Assembly: GCF_003710085.1 (NCBI RefSeq)
Contig: NZ_CP033324.1
Location: forward strand, 2,489,501-2,553,500
From: Nocardioides pantholopis
Lineage (GTDB): Bacteria > Actinomycetota > Actinomycetes > Propionibacteriales > Nocardioidaceae
Direction of reading: 5' to 3'
Length of the DNA: 64,000 nucleotides
In this document: positions 26,278-34,340 of the stretch, in pieces
Position numbering within the stretch: the first letter of the stretch is position 1
Layout: each line of letters starts with the position of its first letter
The notes under the pieces: model-generated
Seen by the model: only the letters and a program-made list of their open reading frames with translations
Database searches by the model: none
Told to the model about the DNA's origin: nothing
Position numbers and translations under genes: made by a program

Positions 26278-27009
26278 TCACGGGGTGGGCGCGGCGGGGA
26301 AGGGAGCGGGGGTCGCCGGCGAGAGGCCCGCCTCTCGCGGCGGCGCGGACCGGTCGCGCACGGCCTGGGCCCCGATCAGCCCCAGGCAGCAGAGCCAGGC
26401 GCTGATCGTGAGGATGTTGACGCGCTGGCTGACGCCGCCCAGCCAGCGCCGCCCGGCGACGGGTCGCGCGTAGCCGGCCGCCAGGTTGCTGCCCGTCCCG
26501 AGCCAGAGGACCCACCCCGCGGCGCGGTGGAACCAGCCCGGTCCGCGACGTCGGGTGGTCGCCCAGGCGGCGGCCACGCCGAGGTAGAGGGCCACGTCGG
26601 AGACGATGCTGGCGCCGTCGTGCAGATTGCTGCGCGGGCGCCGGTCGACCTCCTCGCGGACCACGCCCGGACCGCAGGGCGTGGGGACGACGGCCGCTGC
26701 CGTGGCCCCGGCGGCGAAGACGGCAGTGGCGACCGCGACGACCTCGCGTCCCAGACCGGCCGGCAGGCCGGCGCGCACCGTCGGCAGCAGCGGGAGGACC
26801 AGGGCCGCGCAGCCGACCTCGCCGGCCCGGTAGATCCACGCCTGCGGCTCCCCCGGGGCCGCCAGCTCGCTCACGACGTGGCCCAGGCTGGCGGAGCCGC
26901 GCCGCGCCCAGTCGACCACGAAGTTGGCGTAGAGGGTGCCGGCACCGACACCGAGGGCGGCCGGTACGGCGGGGCTGCGCCACCAGGGCCCGGTCAGGTT
27001 CCCGGTCAT
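26278..27009 (-). CDS. DUF998 membrane protein
   Basis: 243 residues with about six hydrophobic helices (near 12-30, 65-85, 95-115, 140-160, 170-190, 205-225). The motif RRPRSNLHDGASIVSDVALY is characteristic of the DUF998 family. Its ATG overlaps the stop of the LssY-like gene by 4 bases and its stop is 13 bases before lysX. The operon context suggests a membrane-lipid role, but the family has no assigned activity. Confidence 0.8.
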   Translation of the reverse strand: MTGNLTGPWWRSPAVPAALGVGAGTLYANFVVDWARRGSASLGHVVSELAAPGEPQAWIYRAGEVGCAALVLPLLPTVRAGLPAGLGREVVAVATAVFAAGATAAAVVPTPCGPGVVREEVDRRPRSNLHDGASIVSDVALYLGVAAAWATTRRRGPGWFHRAAGWVLWLGTGSNLAAGYARPVAGRRWLGGVSQRVNILTISAWLCCLGLIGAQAVRDRSAPPREAGLSPATPAPFPAAPTP

Positions 27010-28271
27010 GTCGGCGTCCCCGCTCGGACCGGGACGGCGCTCCTGCCGGTCGCGAAGTCCCGGGCCTCCTGGCTGGACAGCGCCAGCAGCACCAGGATGC
27101 TGCCGCCCACGGTGAGCAGCTGGCCCAGCCCGACCGGCGGCTGGTGGCCGAGGAAGGAGATCGTCATCGCGGCCACCGCGGTGACCGAGCAGCCCGCGAC
27201 GAGCAGCAGCCGAGCCCAGTTCCATCCCGCCAGGACGGCGAGGGCTAGCACGGCCTCGCAGACGGCGAGGACCACGACCGCCACCGCCAGCGTCGTGGCG
27301 GACTCCCGGACGGCGTACAGGACCGCACCGAGGCCGTACGTCGTGGCGCGGGCGAGGGCGATCCCGGCCCCGACCAGCACCGCCTGGGGAACGTCCGGGA
27401 GGCGCGAGGCCACCACCGGGGCAGGCCTCGACGCGGGCGCGTCCACGACGGCCGCGGCGCGCGCGCAGCGCACGTCCAGGATCGGCAGGTCACCGTCGGT
27501 GCGGATCCGGTCGCCGCCGCCGTTGCGGTGGTGGTAGCCCGAGGAGAAGTTCTCGATCACGCTGACCTGTGCCCCGGGCACCGCCGCACACACGGTCTCG
27601 ACGACGAAGTCGCGCTCGACATCGGTGTCCTCGTCGATGCGATGGGTGAACTGCAGGGTGAACCAGGACAGCCCGACGCCACGGTCGAAGGTGGCCGCGG
27701 CCAGCCAGTCGGCACGGAAGCCGCCCGGCAGCAGCCAGCCGTCCGGGCAGCGCCAGAACCGGATGTGGTGGCGCTGCGACGGGGTGCCCGCGACCTCCTG
27801 CTCGTAGGCGAAGTCCTGCCTGCGGTCGAAGAGGTGCAGCGGGCTCACCGGCGCGCCGGCGTAGCTGCGCCTGCGCAGCACGCTGCGCACGATGCGGACC
27901 GCGCTCCGGACGTCGAGCTCGTCGGCCAGCGTCCACCCGGCGACGGTCATCGCGCCGTGCACATGGGCCTCGCTGCCGAGGAATCCGAGGTTCACCGGGT
28001 CCCCGAGCAGCCCGTCGCTGGTCCGGGTACGGCCGACGAAGTAGCCGGGCAGGTAGATCGAGGTGAGGATCCGGTGCAGGCGCGGCAGCACCAGGTAGCT
28101 GAAGAACAGCCAGAAGACGAGCAGCAGCAGCGTCGGCCACCCGGGCCGGACCCCGTCGCGCAGCAGCACGTAGGCGAACCAGACGCCGGTCACGCCCGAG
28201 AGCGCGAAGAACCAGCCGTCGAGCACATCGCTCCACGAGCGTCCGAGATCCCGCGGGCGACTGCGCCGCAT
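27006..28271 (-). CDS. LssY-C-terminal-domain membrane protein
   Basis: About 421 residues. Two N-terminal membrane helices (FFALSGVTGVWFAYVLL and TLLLLVFWLFFSYLVLPRLH) precede the LssY_C domain (PF14067), seen as DPVNLGFLGSEAHVHGAMTV, GWTLADELDV, QRHHIRFWRCPDGWLLPGGF and HRIDEDTDVERDFVVET. Four further helices end the protein. LssY domains accompany PAP2/DedA-like lipid enzymes. It is first in the operon LssY-DUF998-lysX-permease. A GTG at 28286 is an alternative start. It is divergent from the DMT transporter at 28328. Confidence 0.85.
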   Translation of the reverse strand: MRRSRPRDLGRSWSDVLDGWFFALSGVTGVWFAYVLLRDGVRPGWPTLLLLVFWLFFSYLVLPRLHRILTSIYLPGYFVGRTRTSDGLLGDPVNLGFLGSEAHVHGAMTVAGWTLADELDVRSAVRIVRSVLRRRSYAGAPVSPLHLFDRRQDFAYEQEVAGTPSQRHHIRFWRCPDGWLLPGGFRADWLAAATFDRGVGLSWFTLQFTHRIDEDTDVERDFVVETVCAAVPGAQVSVIENFSSGYHHRNGGGDRIRTDGDLPILDVRCARAAAVVDAPASRPAPVVASRLPDVPQAVLVGAGIALARATTYGLGAVLYAVRESATTLAVAVVVLAVCEAVLALAVLAGWNWARLLLVAGCSVTAVAAMTISFLGHQPPVGLGQLLTVGGSILVLLALSSQEARDFATGRSAVPVRAGTPT

Positions 28272-28327
28272 GCAGCCAGTGTGCACGCACCCGGCGCCGA
28301 GGCCGCGGGCTCGGTTAGCGTGGCTCG

Positions 28328-29203
28328 ATGCTCGTCGGGCTGCTGGCTGCCGCGGGGGCCGCCCTCTGCTACGGCGTGAGCTCGGTCCTCGAGGCCGTCG
28401 CGGCCCGCCGTACCCAGGCGGTGCAGGGCCTCGACCCCCGACTGCTGGTCCGCCTGTTCCGCTCCTGGGCGTACGTCGCCGGGGTCTGCCTCGACGGGCT
28501 CGGATTCCTCCTCAGCCTGGTCGCGGTCCGCAGTCTGCCGCTGTTCGTGGTGCAGTCGGTGGTCGCCAGCTTCCTCGCGATCACCGCCATCCTGGGCGCC
28601 CTGTTCCTGCGGATGCCGCTGAGCCGGGCGGACCGGCTCGGGATCACGGTCGTGGTCGGCGGGCTGGTGCTGGTCGGGATGTCGGCCACCGAGGACCGCA
28701 GCGTCGAGGTCAGCGACGCCGAGCAGTGGGGCGTCCTGGCGGCGACCCTGCTGCTGGCCGTCGCCGCGATCCCGCTCGCGCGGCTGCCGGGCGCCGCCGG
28801 GGCCCGGGCCCTGGGGGCCGTCGCCGGCCTGGCCTTCGGAGCCACCGCGGTCGCCTCCCGGATGCTGCCCGGCGACCTGTCCCCCGACCACCTGCTCGAC
28901 GAGGTCGGTCCCCTCCTGGAGAGCCCGGCGACCTACGCGCTCGCGGTCGCCGGCGTCGTGGCGATGCTGACCTACTCCATCGCGCTCCAGCGCGGCAGCG
29001 TCACCGAGGCCACCGCACCGCTGGTCGTCGGCGAGACCGTCGCCCCGGCGCTGGTGGGCCTGCTGCTCCTCGGCGACCAGACCCGTCCGGGCTGGGGCGC
29101 CGTGGCCTGCCTGGGATTCGTGCTGTCCGTGGCCGGCGCGGTCAGCCTGGCGCGCCACGGCGAGGTAGAGCCGGTCGAGGCCCCGCACGCGGACGTGGCC
29201 TGA
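28328..29203 (+). CDS. DMT/EamA-type membrane transporter
   Basis: 291 residues, about nine to ten membrane helices with the EamA-like duplicated layout: LLAAAGAALCYGVSSVLEAV, SVVASFLAITAILGALFLRM and in the second half VVGETVAPALVGLLLLGDQT. The C-terminus is acidic and cytoplasmic. Proteins of this form, with RRTQAVQGLDPRLLVRLF in the first loop, are common in actinobacteria and have no known substrate. Single gene, divergent from the LssY operon with 56 bases between starts. Confidence 0.85.
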   Translation: MLVGLLAAAGAALCYGVSSVLEAVAARRTQAVQGLDPRLLVRLFRSWAYVAGVCLDGLGFLLSLVAVRSLPLFVVQSVVASFLAITAILGALFLRMPLSRADRLGITVVVGGLVLVGMSATEDRSVEVSDAEQWGVLAATLLLAVAAIPLARLPGAAGARALGAVAGLAFGATAVASRMLPGDLSPDHLLDEVGPLLESPATYALAVAGVVAMLTYSIALQRGSVTEATAPLVVGETVAPALVGLLLLGDQTRPGWGAVACLGFVLSVAGAVSLARHGEVEPVEAPHADVA

Positions 29204-29266
29204 GCGGCGAGCTCGGGCGACGACATCGACCTCGCGGGGTGGACCGCGACGCCTGGAGCAGCTCTC

Positions 29267-29989
29267 TCAGGCCCCCAGGGCGGCGAGGATCTGCTCGTAC
29301 CGCGTCTTCGGGTCGAGGGTCAGCCCGGACTTGACGAACTTCGCCCAGTCGTCGCCCAGCACCTCGTCCGCACCTGTCTCGATGGCGTCGAGGGCGGCAC
29401 TCGCCAGGTCCGACGGTGCGATCTTCGGTGCCTCGATCCCTGAGACCATGTCGGTGTCGACCATCCCCATGTGGACGGCGACCACCTGCGTGCCTTGCGG
29501 CGCGAGCTCCAGCCGCGCGCTGTCGGTGAGCGCCCAGGCAGCGGCTTTCGACGCGGCGTACGCGCCGGCGGTCGGGAGGGTGAACCACGACAGTGCCGAG
29601 ATGACGTTGAGGATCGCGCCGCCTCCGTTCGATCCCAGGACGGGGGCGAACGCGCGGATCATGCGCAGCGGGCCGTAGAAGTTGGTATCCATCTCGCGCC
29701 GGATCGTCGCCTCGTCCCCGGTCACGAGCGCAGTTCCGGTGGAGATGCCGGCATTGTTGATGAGCACCTGGACATCACCCGCCGCGGCGGCCGCTGCTTC
29801 GATCTGACTTGCGCTCGTGATGTCGAGCTGAAGCCGGTGCACGCCGTCGACGTCGACCGCGTCCACATCGCGAGCGGCGGCGTAGATCTTGGCCGCGCCG
29901 CGATTCCTCAGCTGCTCGACGAACGCGGCACCGATGCCTCGATTTGCTCCGGTGACGAGCACCACCGCTCCTTTGACGTCCATGACCAT
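29267..29989 (-). CDS. Short-chain dehydrogenase/reductase
   Basis: 240 residues, classical SDR: cofactor motif VLVTGANRGIGAAFVEQL near residue 10, NNAG at LINNAGIS, catalytic Ser in NVISALSWFTLPTAGAY with Tyr-x3-Lys in GAYAASKAAA. The P-loop Arg suggests NADP preference, which is inferred. The start may be 29989 or the ATG two codons later. It is divergent from the TetR gene at 30070, with two palindromes between, so it is almost certainly the regulated target. Confidence 0.92.
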   Translation of the reverse strand: MVMDVKGAVVLVTGANRGIGAAFVEQLRNRGAAKIYAAARDVDAVDVDGVHRLQLDITSASQIEAAAAAAGDVQVLINNAGISTGTALVTGDEATIRREMDTNFYGPLRMIRAFAPVLGSNGGGAILNVISALSWFTLPTAGAYAASKAAAWALTDSARLELAPQGTQVVAVHMGMVDTDMVSGIEAPKIAPSDLASAALDAIETGADEVLGDDWAKFVKSGLTLDPKTRYEQILAALGA

Positions 29990-29997
29990 CCATTCTG

Positions 29998-30009
29998 TAG
30001 CGATCGCTA
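29998..30009. promoter_or_regulatory. Palindrome, TetR operator candidate 1
   Basis: TAGCGATCGCTA is a perfect 12-bp palindrome 8 bases upstream of the SDR start. Its position would block SDR transcription or translation. It shares the core CGATCG with the second site. Confidence 0.6.
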
Positions 30010-30040
30010 TTGTTTGACGTCAGGAACCGTAGCACGTTCC

Positions 30041-30059
30041 ATAACGATCGATACGTTAT
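30041..30059. promoter_or_regulatory. Inverted repeat, TetR operator candidate 2
   Basis: ATAACG-N7-CGTTAT with centre ATCGATA lies 10 bases before the TetR ATG at 30070 and overlaps the other possible start at 30058. A TTGACG at 30014-30019 could serve as -35 for the TetR promoter. The size and position fit a TetR autoregulatory site. Confidence 0.68.
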
Positions 30060-30069
30060 GCTGGTCGTC

Positions 30070-30651
30070 ATGGCCGGCCGACCGCGGAGCTTCGATCGCG
30101 ATGCCGCGCTCCTCGCAGCTCTCGAGCAGTTCTGGCGCACGGGCTACGAGGAGACCTCCGTCGCGATGCTGACCTCGGCGATGGGCGTGACACCGCCCAG
30201 CCTCTACGCGGCGTTCGGCGACAAGCGCCGCCTGTTCGAGGAGGCCTCGGCGATGTACTTCGAGCGCACGTGCGAGGCGGTCGACCGCGCTGCGGAGCTG
30301 CCGACCACGCACGAGGCCATCGCCGCGATCTTGACGGACACCGCACACGCGCACACGGACCCGACAACGCCCGCGGGGTGTCTGATGCTGACCGAGCCGC
30401 GGCTCGAACCCCAGCGCAAGATCATCCATCGGCGTCTCAAGGACCGCCTTGACCAAGGGGTGCGGGACGGCGATCTCCCCGCCACGGCGAACACCGATCA
30501 CCTAGCGTCGTTCCTCGTGGCCGTCATGCGCGGCATGTCCGGCTGCGCTCGCGACGGAGGGACCTCCGAGGACCTCGTGGGCATCGCCGAGACGGCGATG
30601 GCGGCCTTGCCCGCTCCCGCGCCTGCGCGTGCGACGGGGACCCCCCACTGA
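30070..30651 (+). CDS. TetR-family transcriptional regulator
   Basis: 193 residues. The N-terminal helix-turn-helix reads GRPRSFDRDAALLAALEQFW, GYEETSVAMLTSAMGVTPPS and LYAAFGDKRRLFEEA. The helical ligand domain (HTDPTTPAGCLMLTEPRLEP, HLASFLVAVMRGMSGCARDG) belongs to the TetR_C_16/AcrR-like group with two cysteines. ATG 30070 is chosen because the alternative at 30058 lies inside the operator-like repeat. It probably represses itself and the SDR gene. Confidence 0.92.
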   Translation: MAGRPRSFDRDAALLAALEQFWRTGYEETSVAMLTSAMGVTPPSLYAAFGDKRRLFEEASAMYFERTCEAVDRAAELPTTHEAIAAILTDTAHAHTDPTTPAGCLMLTEPRLEPQRKIIHRRLKDRLDQGVRDGDLPATANTDHLASFLVAVMRGMSGCARDGGTSEDLVGIAETAMAALPAPAPARATGTPH

Positions 30652-30783
30652 GCCCCAGACGTGTCGATCCGCTCGTCGCCAATTGCTCAGCCGAGTGCGC
30701 GGGCATCCAACCCGAGTCGTGGGCCTGAGGACGCGACCTGCAGCGCTCTCAGGCACACGAACAGACCATGTGATGCTGATACC

Positions 30784-31320
30784 TCAGGACTTCGGGACGA
30801 ACGCTCGTTCTTGGGCGGGGTCCGCGGGGTCGGCCGTTGCCGGCGTAGGTGACGCCAGGCGCTGCGCGGGTGGGCTCGGCGAGGATCTCGCCGCCGAAGT
30901 CGGTGACGGTGAAGTGATCGCCGTCGGTGACGGCGAGGACCTGTTTGAAGGCGTGGTCGACGTGCAGCTTGTAGAAGACCTTGTCGACATGGATGACGCC
31001 TGCCGAGTTCAACTTCATGACGCGGATGTCGGCGGGCAGGTCGGTAGGGGGCTGCTGGCGCGGCTGCTAATGCCGGGCGACGACGGGGCGCTCGAGCCAG
31101 CTCCGGTCGGCGTTGGGCCGCTTCTAACCTCCTCGGTCAGCTTCGAGGGACTCGACCTCTTGCGAGAGATGCCGCGCTCGGCGCAGAACGTCGATACAGC
31201 GCGCGGGCATCGTCGGGCCACTGCGAGATCGCGAGACGGACGCGGGGATCGATCGGTTCTTTGGCAGCCAACGCCGAAGCCTCAGGCCAGAACTGCCACC
31301 ACGAAGTCGAGGCCATCTAG
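30784..31320 (-). pseudogene. Decayed IS481/IS3-type transposase
   Basis: On the minus strand, the frame ending near 30749 encodes MKLNSAGVIHVDKVFYKLHV and ITDGDH-like VTDGDHFTVTDFGGEIL, then PGVTYAGNGRPRGPRP, which matches the C-terminal tail of integrase-type transposases. The last residues (ERAFVPKS stop at 30784) are in another frame. Further left-of-start pieces in different frames include VSTFCAERGISRK near 31180, an N-terminal helix-turn-helix of such transposases, and DPRVRLAISQWPDD near 31240. The DDE core of about 200 residues is missing. No terminal inverted repeats are evident. Confidence 0.6.
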
Positions 31321-31333
31321 TGGTCCGCAAACC

Positions 31334-31362
31334 TTGCGTTCGAACATGTATTCGAATAGAAT
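31334..31362 (+). promoter_or_regulatory. SOS-controlled promoter: LexA box in the -35/-10 spacer
   Basis: The element TTGCGT (31334-31339) and TAGAAT (31357-31362) are separated by exactly 17 bases, a normal sigma-70-type promoter. The spacer holds TCGAACATGTATTCGA (31340-31355), one mismatch from the actinobacterial SOS box TCGAAC-N4-GTTCGA. LexA bound here would cover the promoter. The predicted transcript would start about 31369, some 30 bases before the DUF222 ATG. Confidence 0.85.
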
Positions 31363-31401
31363 GGGGTCACGACATCGCCTGTGGAGCTGCTGGAGGCTCG
31401 C

Positions 31402-32643
31402 ATGGACCATCCGATCCGGGTCGCCGCCCGCGAGCTCGGCGATGTGCTGAAGTCGGTCGTGGACGTGAACCCAGCGTTCATGGACACCGCCGACAAGGCG
31501 GCAGCGTTGGTCGAGCTGGCCGCGGTCGAGTCGCGGGTGGCCGAGCTGCGGTTGCGGGTCTGTGCGGACGCGGGTGACGTGGCCGAGGCGGCGGGCACGC
31601 GCGATGTGGGGGTGTGGGCCGCGGCCGAGACCCGGCGGCGTCGGGGTGAGTGCGCCTGCGAGCTGCGGTTGGCGTTGGCGTTGGCGGACCGGCCGGTGCT
31701 CGCGGCCGGGGTCCGCGAGGGGCGGGTGAACCTGGACCAGGCACGGGCGATCGCGGCGTCCCTGGCCGACCTGCCGTCCGGGGTGGACGAGGCGGTGGTC
31801 GACGAGGCCGAGGCGGCGCTCGTGGCGTACGCCGCGACGTACGGCCCGATCGAGCTGCGCCGGCTGGGCCGGCGGATCCTGGACCTGGTGGCCCCCGAGG
31901 TCGCGGAGGCTGCGGAGGCCCGGAAGCTGGCCGCCCTGGAGGCGTCCGCACACGAGCGGATGCGGCTGCGGATCCACGCCCTGGGGGACGGCACGACGCG
32001 GATCAGCGGCCTGATCCCGGACGCCTCGGCGGCCCGGCTGGCCACCTACCTGCACGCGTTCACCAACCCCCGCCGCGACAACGCGCCGGCCCCGGCTGAG
32101 CCGGTGCGGGCAGTGCCGTACGGGCGGAAGACGGCGCAGGCGTTCTGCGACCTGCTCGAGGCCCTGGACCCGGCCCGGCTGCCGATCCACGGCGGCGATG
32201 CCACCACACTGGTGGTCACGATCTCGCTGACATCGCTGCGCGAGCGGCTCGGGACGGCGACGCTGGGGAACCCGGCGCCGGGTGAGTCCCATGACCGGAT
32301 CACCGCGGCCGAGGCCCGCCGGCTGGCGTGCACCGCCCAGATCGTGCCCGCCGTGCTCGGCGGCGACAGCGAGGTCCTCGACCTGGGGCGGGGGCGCCGG
32401 TTCTTCACCCGGGCCCAGCGTCGCGCCCTCGCGCTGCGGGACCGGGAGTGCCGCGCAGAGGGCTGCCAGATCCCCGCCGCCTGGTGCGAGGCCCATCACC
32501 GCGATCCCTGGTCCACCGGCGGCCGCACCGACCTCGCCGACGGGATGCTGCTGTGCTCCCACCACCATCACCGGGCCCACGACGACCGGTACTCCACCGA
32601 CCGGCTCGCCAACGGCGACCTCCGCTTCCACCGGCGGACATAA
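31402..32643 (+). CDS. DUF222/HNH endonuclease (13E12 repeat family)
   Basis: 413 residues. The N-terminal DUF222 domain (about 1-310) has ELAAVESRVAELRLRVCADA, CELRLALALADRPVLAAGVR and EGRVNLDQARAIAASLADLP. The C-terminal HNH motif reads CRAEGCQIPAAWCEAHHRDP then STGGRTDLADGMLLCSHHHH, with both zinc-like Cys pairs and catalytic His. I used the ATG at 31402, preceded by GGAGG; a GTG at 31381 is less likely. Members of this family in Mycobacterium tuberculosis carry SOS boxes, and this gene has one (31340-31355). Expected role: DNA damage-induced nuclease, possibly mobile-intron-like. Confidence 0.92.
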   Translation: MDHPIRVAARELGDVLKSVVDVNPAFMDTADKAAALVELAAVESRVAELRLRVCADAGDVAEAAGTRDVGVWAAAETRRRRGECACELRLALALADRPVLAAGVREGRVNLDQARAIAASLADLPSGVDEAVVDEAEAALVAYAATYGPIELRRLGRRILDLVAPEVAEAAEARKLAALEASAHERMRLRIHALGDGTTRISGLIPDASAARLATYLHAFTNPRRDNAPAPAEPVRAVPYGRKTAQAFCDLLEALDPARLPIHGGDATTLVVTISLTSLRERLGTATLGNPAPGESHDRITAAEARRLACTAQIVPAVLGGDSEVLDLGRGRRFFTRAQRRALALRDRECRAEGCQIPAAWCEAHHRDPWSTGGRTDLADGMLLCSHHHHRAHDDRYSTDRLANGDLRFHRRT

Positions 32644-32728
32644 CCGGCACAGAAGCCCGTGACATCCACCTGTACCTGCCCGACTGCGGAGTTCGGCGCC
32701 TGCACGAGGACGTAGGAGCTCGCCACCA

Positions 32729-32923
32729 TCAGGGCGTCGCCGGAGACCACGGGTTCACGGAGCCGCCCAGCCGACGAGTGACGGGCAGAGTGCCGACCAG
32801 GGTGATGAGCGCCAGCGCCGCCGCCGCGCAGGCGCGGGCCGTCCACCGTCTGCCTAGAAGGGCGAACTCGAGATCGCGGGCGGGCCGGGCCGGCGCCCGA
32901 TCAAGGCCGGGATGCTGCGTCAC
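32729..32923 (-). CDS. Possible small single-span membrane protein
   Basis: 64 codons from a GTG at 32923 that overlaps the end of the secreted-protein gene by 23 bases. A basic N-terminal part (PARDLEFALLGRRWTARA) is followed by one hydrophobic segment, ACAAAALALITLVGTLPV. The overlap and the position after a SipW locus make a downstream operon member plausible. The ribosome site is weak (GAGG) and no family is recognised, so this is a tentative call. Confidence 0.35.
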   Translation of the reverse strand: MTQHPGLDRAPARPARDLEFALLGRRWTARACAAAALALITLVGTLPVTRRLGGSVNPWSPATP

Positions 32924-33638
32924 CTCGTCGTGCGGACTGCGACGCCGAACTGTCTGCCGAGTCCTGAGGCTCCTCCGCCGGCGCCGAGTCCTGAGGCTCC
33001 TCCGCCGGTGCCGAGTCCCCAGGCTCCTCCACCGGCGCCGAGTCCCCAGGCTCCTCCGCCGGCGCCGAGTCCCCAGGCTCCTCCGCCGGCGCCGAGTCCT
33101 GAGGCTCCTCCGCCGGCGCCGAGTCCTGAGGCTCCTCCGCCGGTGCCGACCCGGTCCGGGTCTCGGGCTGGATGTAGGTGCCGGTGAACGGGGAGAAGCC
33201 CCACGGGTAGGTCGTGAAGGTCACGACGGGCGCGGACCACTCGACGTCCTGCGCGCTGTCCATCTGTACGGAGCCGGCGGCCCAGTCCCAGGCGGAGCTG
33301 TACTGCGACAGGTCGACGCTCACCCTGGCCACCCGGTCGTTGCTCGGCTGGAACCCGCTGACGGCCACACTGAACCTGGTGCCCTGCGCCCACCCGTCAC
33401 TGAAGGTCACCCCGTCGACGGTGCAGGTCCCGACCACCTCGCCGGTGGTGGTGTCCAGCACCTCGCAGCTGTCGCCGCCCTCGGTGGCCCAGGTGCCGGA
33501 CGTCGCCTTTGCGGCGAACACGGCCCCGTCGGTCCAGCCCGCGACCGTCGGGGTCGCGGTAGTCGCAACCACGAGGACGACCGCGCCGAGCGCGCCGATC
33601 GCGGCGAGCAGGCGCCGGCCCGTGGCGGGCCAGGTCAT
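32901..33638 (-). CDS. Secreted protein with EEPxDSAPA repeats, SipW partner
   Basis: 245 residues. ATG 33638 follows AAAGGAG. N-terminal signal: basic residues then LLAAIGALGAVVLVVATTAT and AGWTDGAVFAAKATSGTW, the Thr/Ala-W-TD layout of SipW-dependent (TasA-like) signal peptides. A beta-rich domain of about 110 residues follows, with a Cys pair in DSCEVLDTTTGEVVGTCTVD. The C-terminal 70 residues are seven copies of a nine-residue acidic, Pro-rich repeat (EEPQDSAPA or EEPGDSAPA) plus a short Ser/Ala/Arg tail. The repeat could form an extended stalk. Last secreted component of the operon with the peptidase at 33729. Confidence 0.75.
   Translation of the reverse strand: MTWPATGRRLLAAIGALGAVVLVVATTATPTVAGWTDGAVFAAKATSGTWATEGGDSCEVLDTTTGEVVGTCTVDGVTFSDGWAQGTRFSVAVSGFQPSNDRVARVSVDLSQYSSAWDWAAGSVQMDSAQDVEWSAPVVTFTTYPWGFSPFTGTYIQPETRTGSAPAEEPQDSAPAEEPQDSAPAEEPGDSAPAEEPGDSAPVEEPGDSAPAEEPQDSAPAEEPQDSADSSASQSARRGDAASRP
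32959..33147. repeat. 27-bp in-frame tandem repeat, 7 copies
   Basis: Seven contiguous 27-base units, each beginning GAGTCC on the plus strand, differ only by TGAG/CCAG, GCCGG/ACCGG and GCG/GTG substitutions. They encode the nine-residue repeats of the secreted protein at 32901-33638. No frame change occurs, so copy number could vary without breaking the gene. Confidence 0.97.
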
Positions 33639-33728
33639 GCGTTGGCTCCTTTCTCTTCTCACGTTGTCATTGGTGGGTGTGCAGGCTGGGCGCGGCCGTG
33701 CGCCGCACGGCCGCGCCCAGGAGGGCCC

Positions 33729-34337
33729 TCACGGGGCCCGACTTGACGAGGCTCCAACCAGGTCGCGGGCCGCGTCCTCATCGTGCGGGTCGCGCGCCAC
33801 GTCCTGCTGCCTGCCCGCCGGGACGGAGTCGGGGCGGCGCATCAGGCTCAGCGCGAGGATCGCTGCGACCCCGATCAGGAGCGGTACGGCAACGCTCGGG
33901 TCCGTCAGCCGCGTCAGGGCCTTGCCCACGCCTGCGAACTGCCAGCGCGGGGCCAGCACCGTGTCGTCGGTGACGACGTACTCACCGGCGTCCGGGCTGT
34001 CGTTGGCGTCGCCCTGCATGCGGACGTGCCACGAGCCGTCGTCGTGCTGCGCCACCTCGATGACGCGGTGCGTGACGAGCCGGTCCGAGACGTCGTTGTG
34101 CAGGGACAGCACGTCCCCGACCTCGACCTCCTCGATCGGGACGGGCGTCGCGACCACCAGGTCGCCGGTCATGATCTCCGGCTCCATGGACCCGGAGACG
34201 ACGATGAGCGGCTTGATCACACCCAGGGTGGTCGCGCCCCACACCGCCAGACTGAGGACCCCGATGACCGCGAGGACCCAGACCAGGACGTCAGCAGCCG
34301 TGCGCAGAGTGCGCACGGCCACAGCGCGGCCCGCCAT
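33729..34337 (-). CDS. SipW-type signal peptidase I
   Basis: 202 residues. One N-terminal membrane helix (about 17-38), then VSGSMEPEIMTGDLVV with the catalytic Ser50, and RLVTHRVIEVAQ with His90. The use of His in place of the usual bacterial Lys is the SipW/archaeal Ser-His type. QGDANDSPD follows and a second helix lies near residues 150-170. It should cleave the two neighbouring secreted proteins. The start is 3 bases after the stop of the upstream TasA-like gene, so they are one operon. Confidence 0.92.
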   Translation of the reverse strand: MAGRAVAVRTLRTAADVLVWVLAVIGVLSLAVWGATTLGVIKPLIVVSGSMEPEIMTGDLVVATPVPIEEVEVGDVLSLHNDVSDRLVTHRVIEVAQHDDGSWHVRMQGDANDSPDAGEYVVTDDTVLAPRWQFAGVGKALTRLTDPSVAVPLLIGVAAILALSLMRRPDSVPAGRQQDVARDPHDEDAARDLVGASSSRAP

Positions 34338-34340
34338 CTG

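Noticed and set aside
22602..26405. 1267-residue open frame on the plus strand opposite lysX
   Set aside because: His/Gln/Arg/Asp-rich antisense shadow of a clear lysX gene; no domain or ribosome site.
29998..30009. SOS box in the SDR-TetR intergenic region
   Set aside because: TAGCGATCGCTA is symmetric but lacks the TCGAAC...GTTCGA half-sites; a TetR site fits better.
32959..33147. Possible CRISPR array
   Set aside because: Units are directly contiguous with no unique spacers and are translated in frame as a protein repeat.
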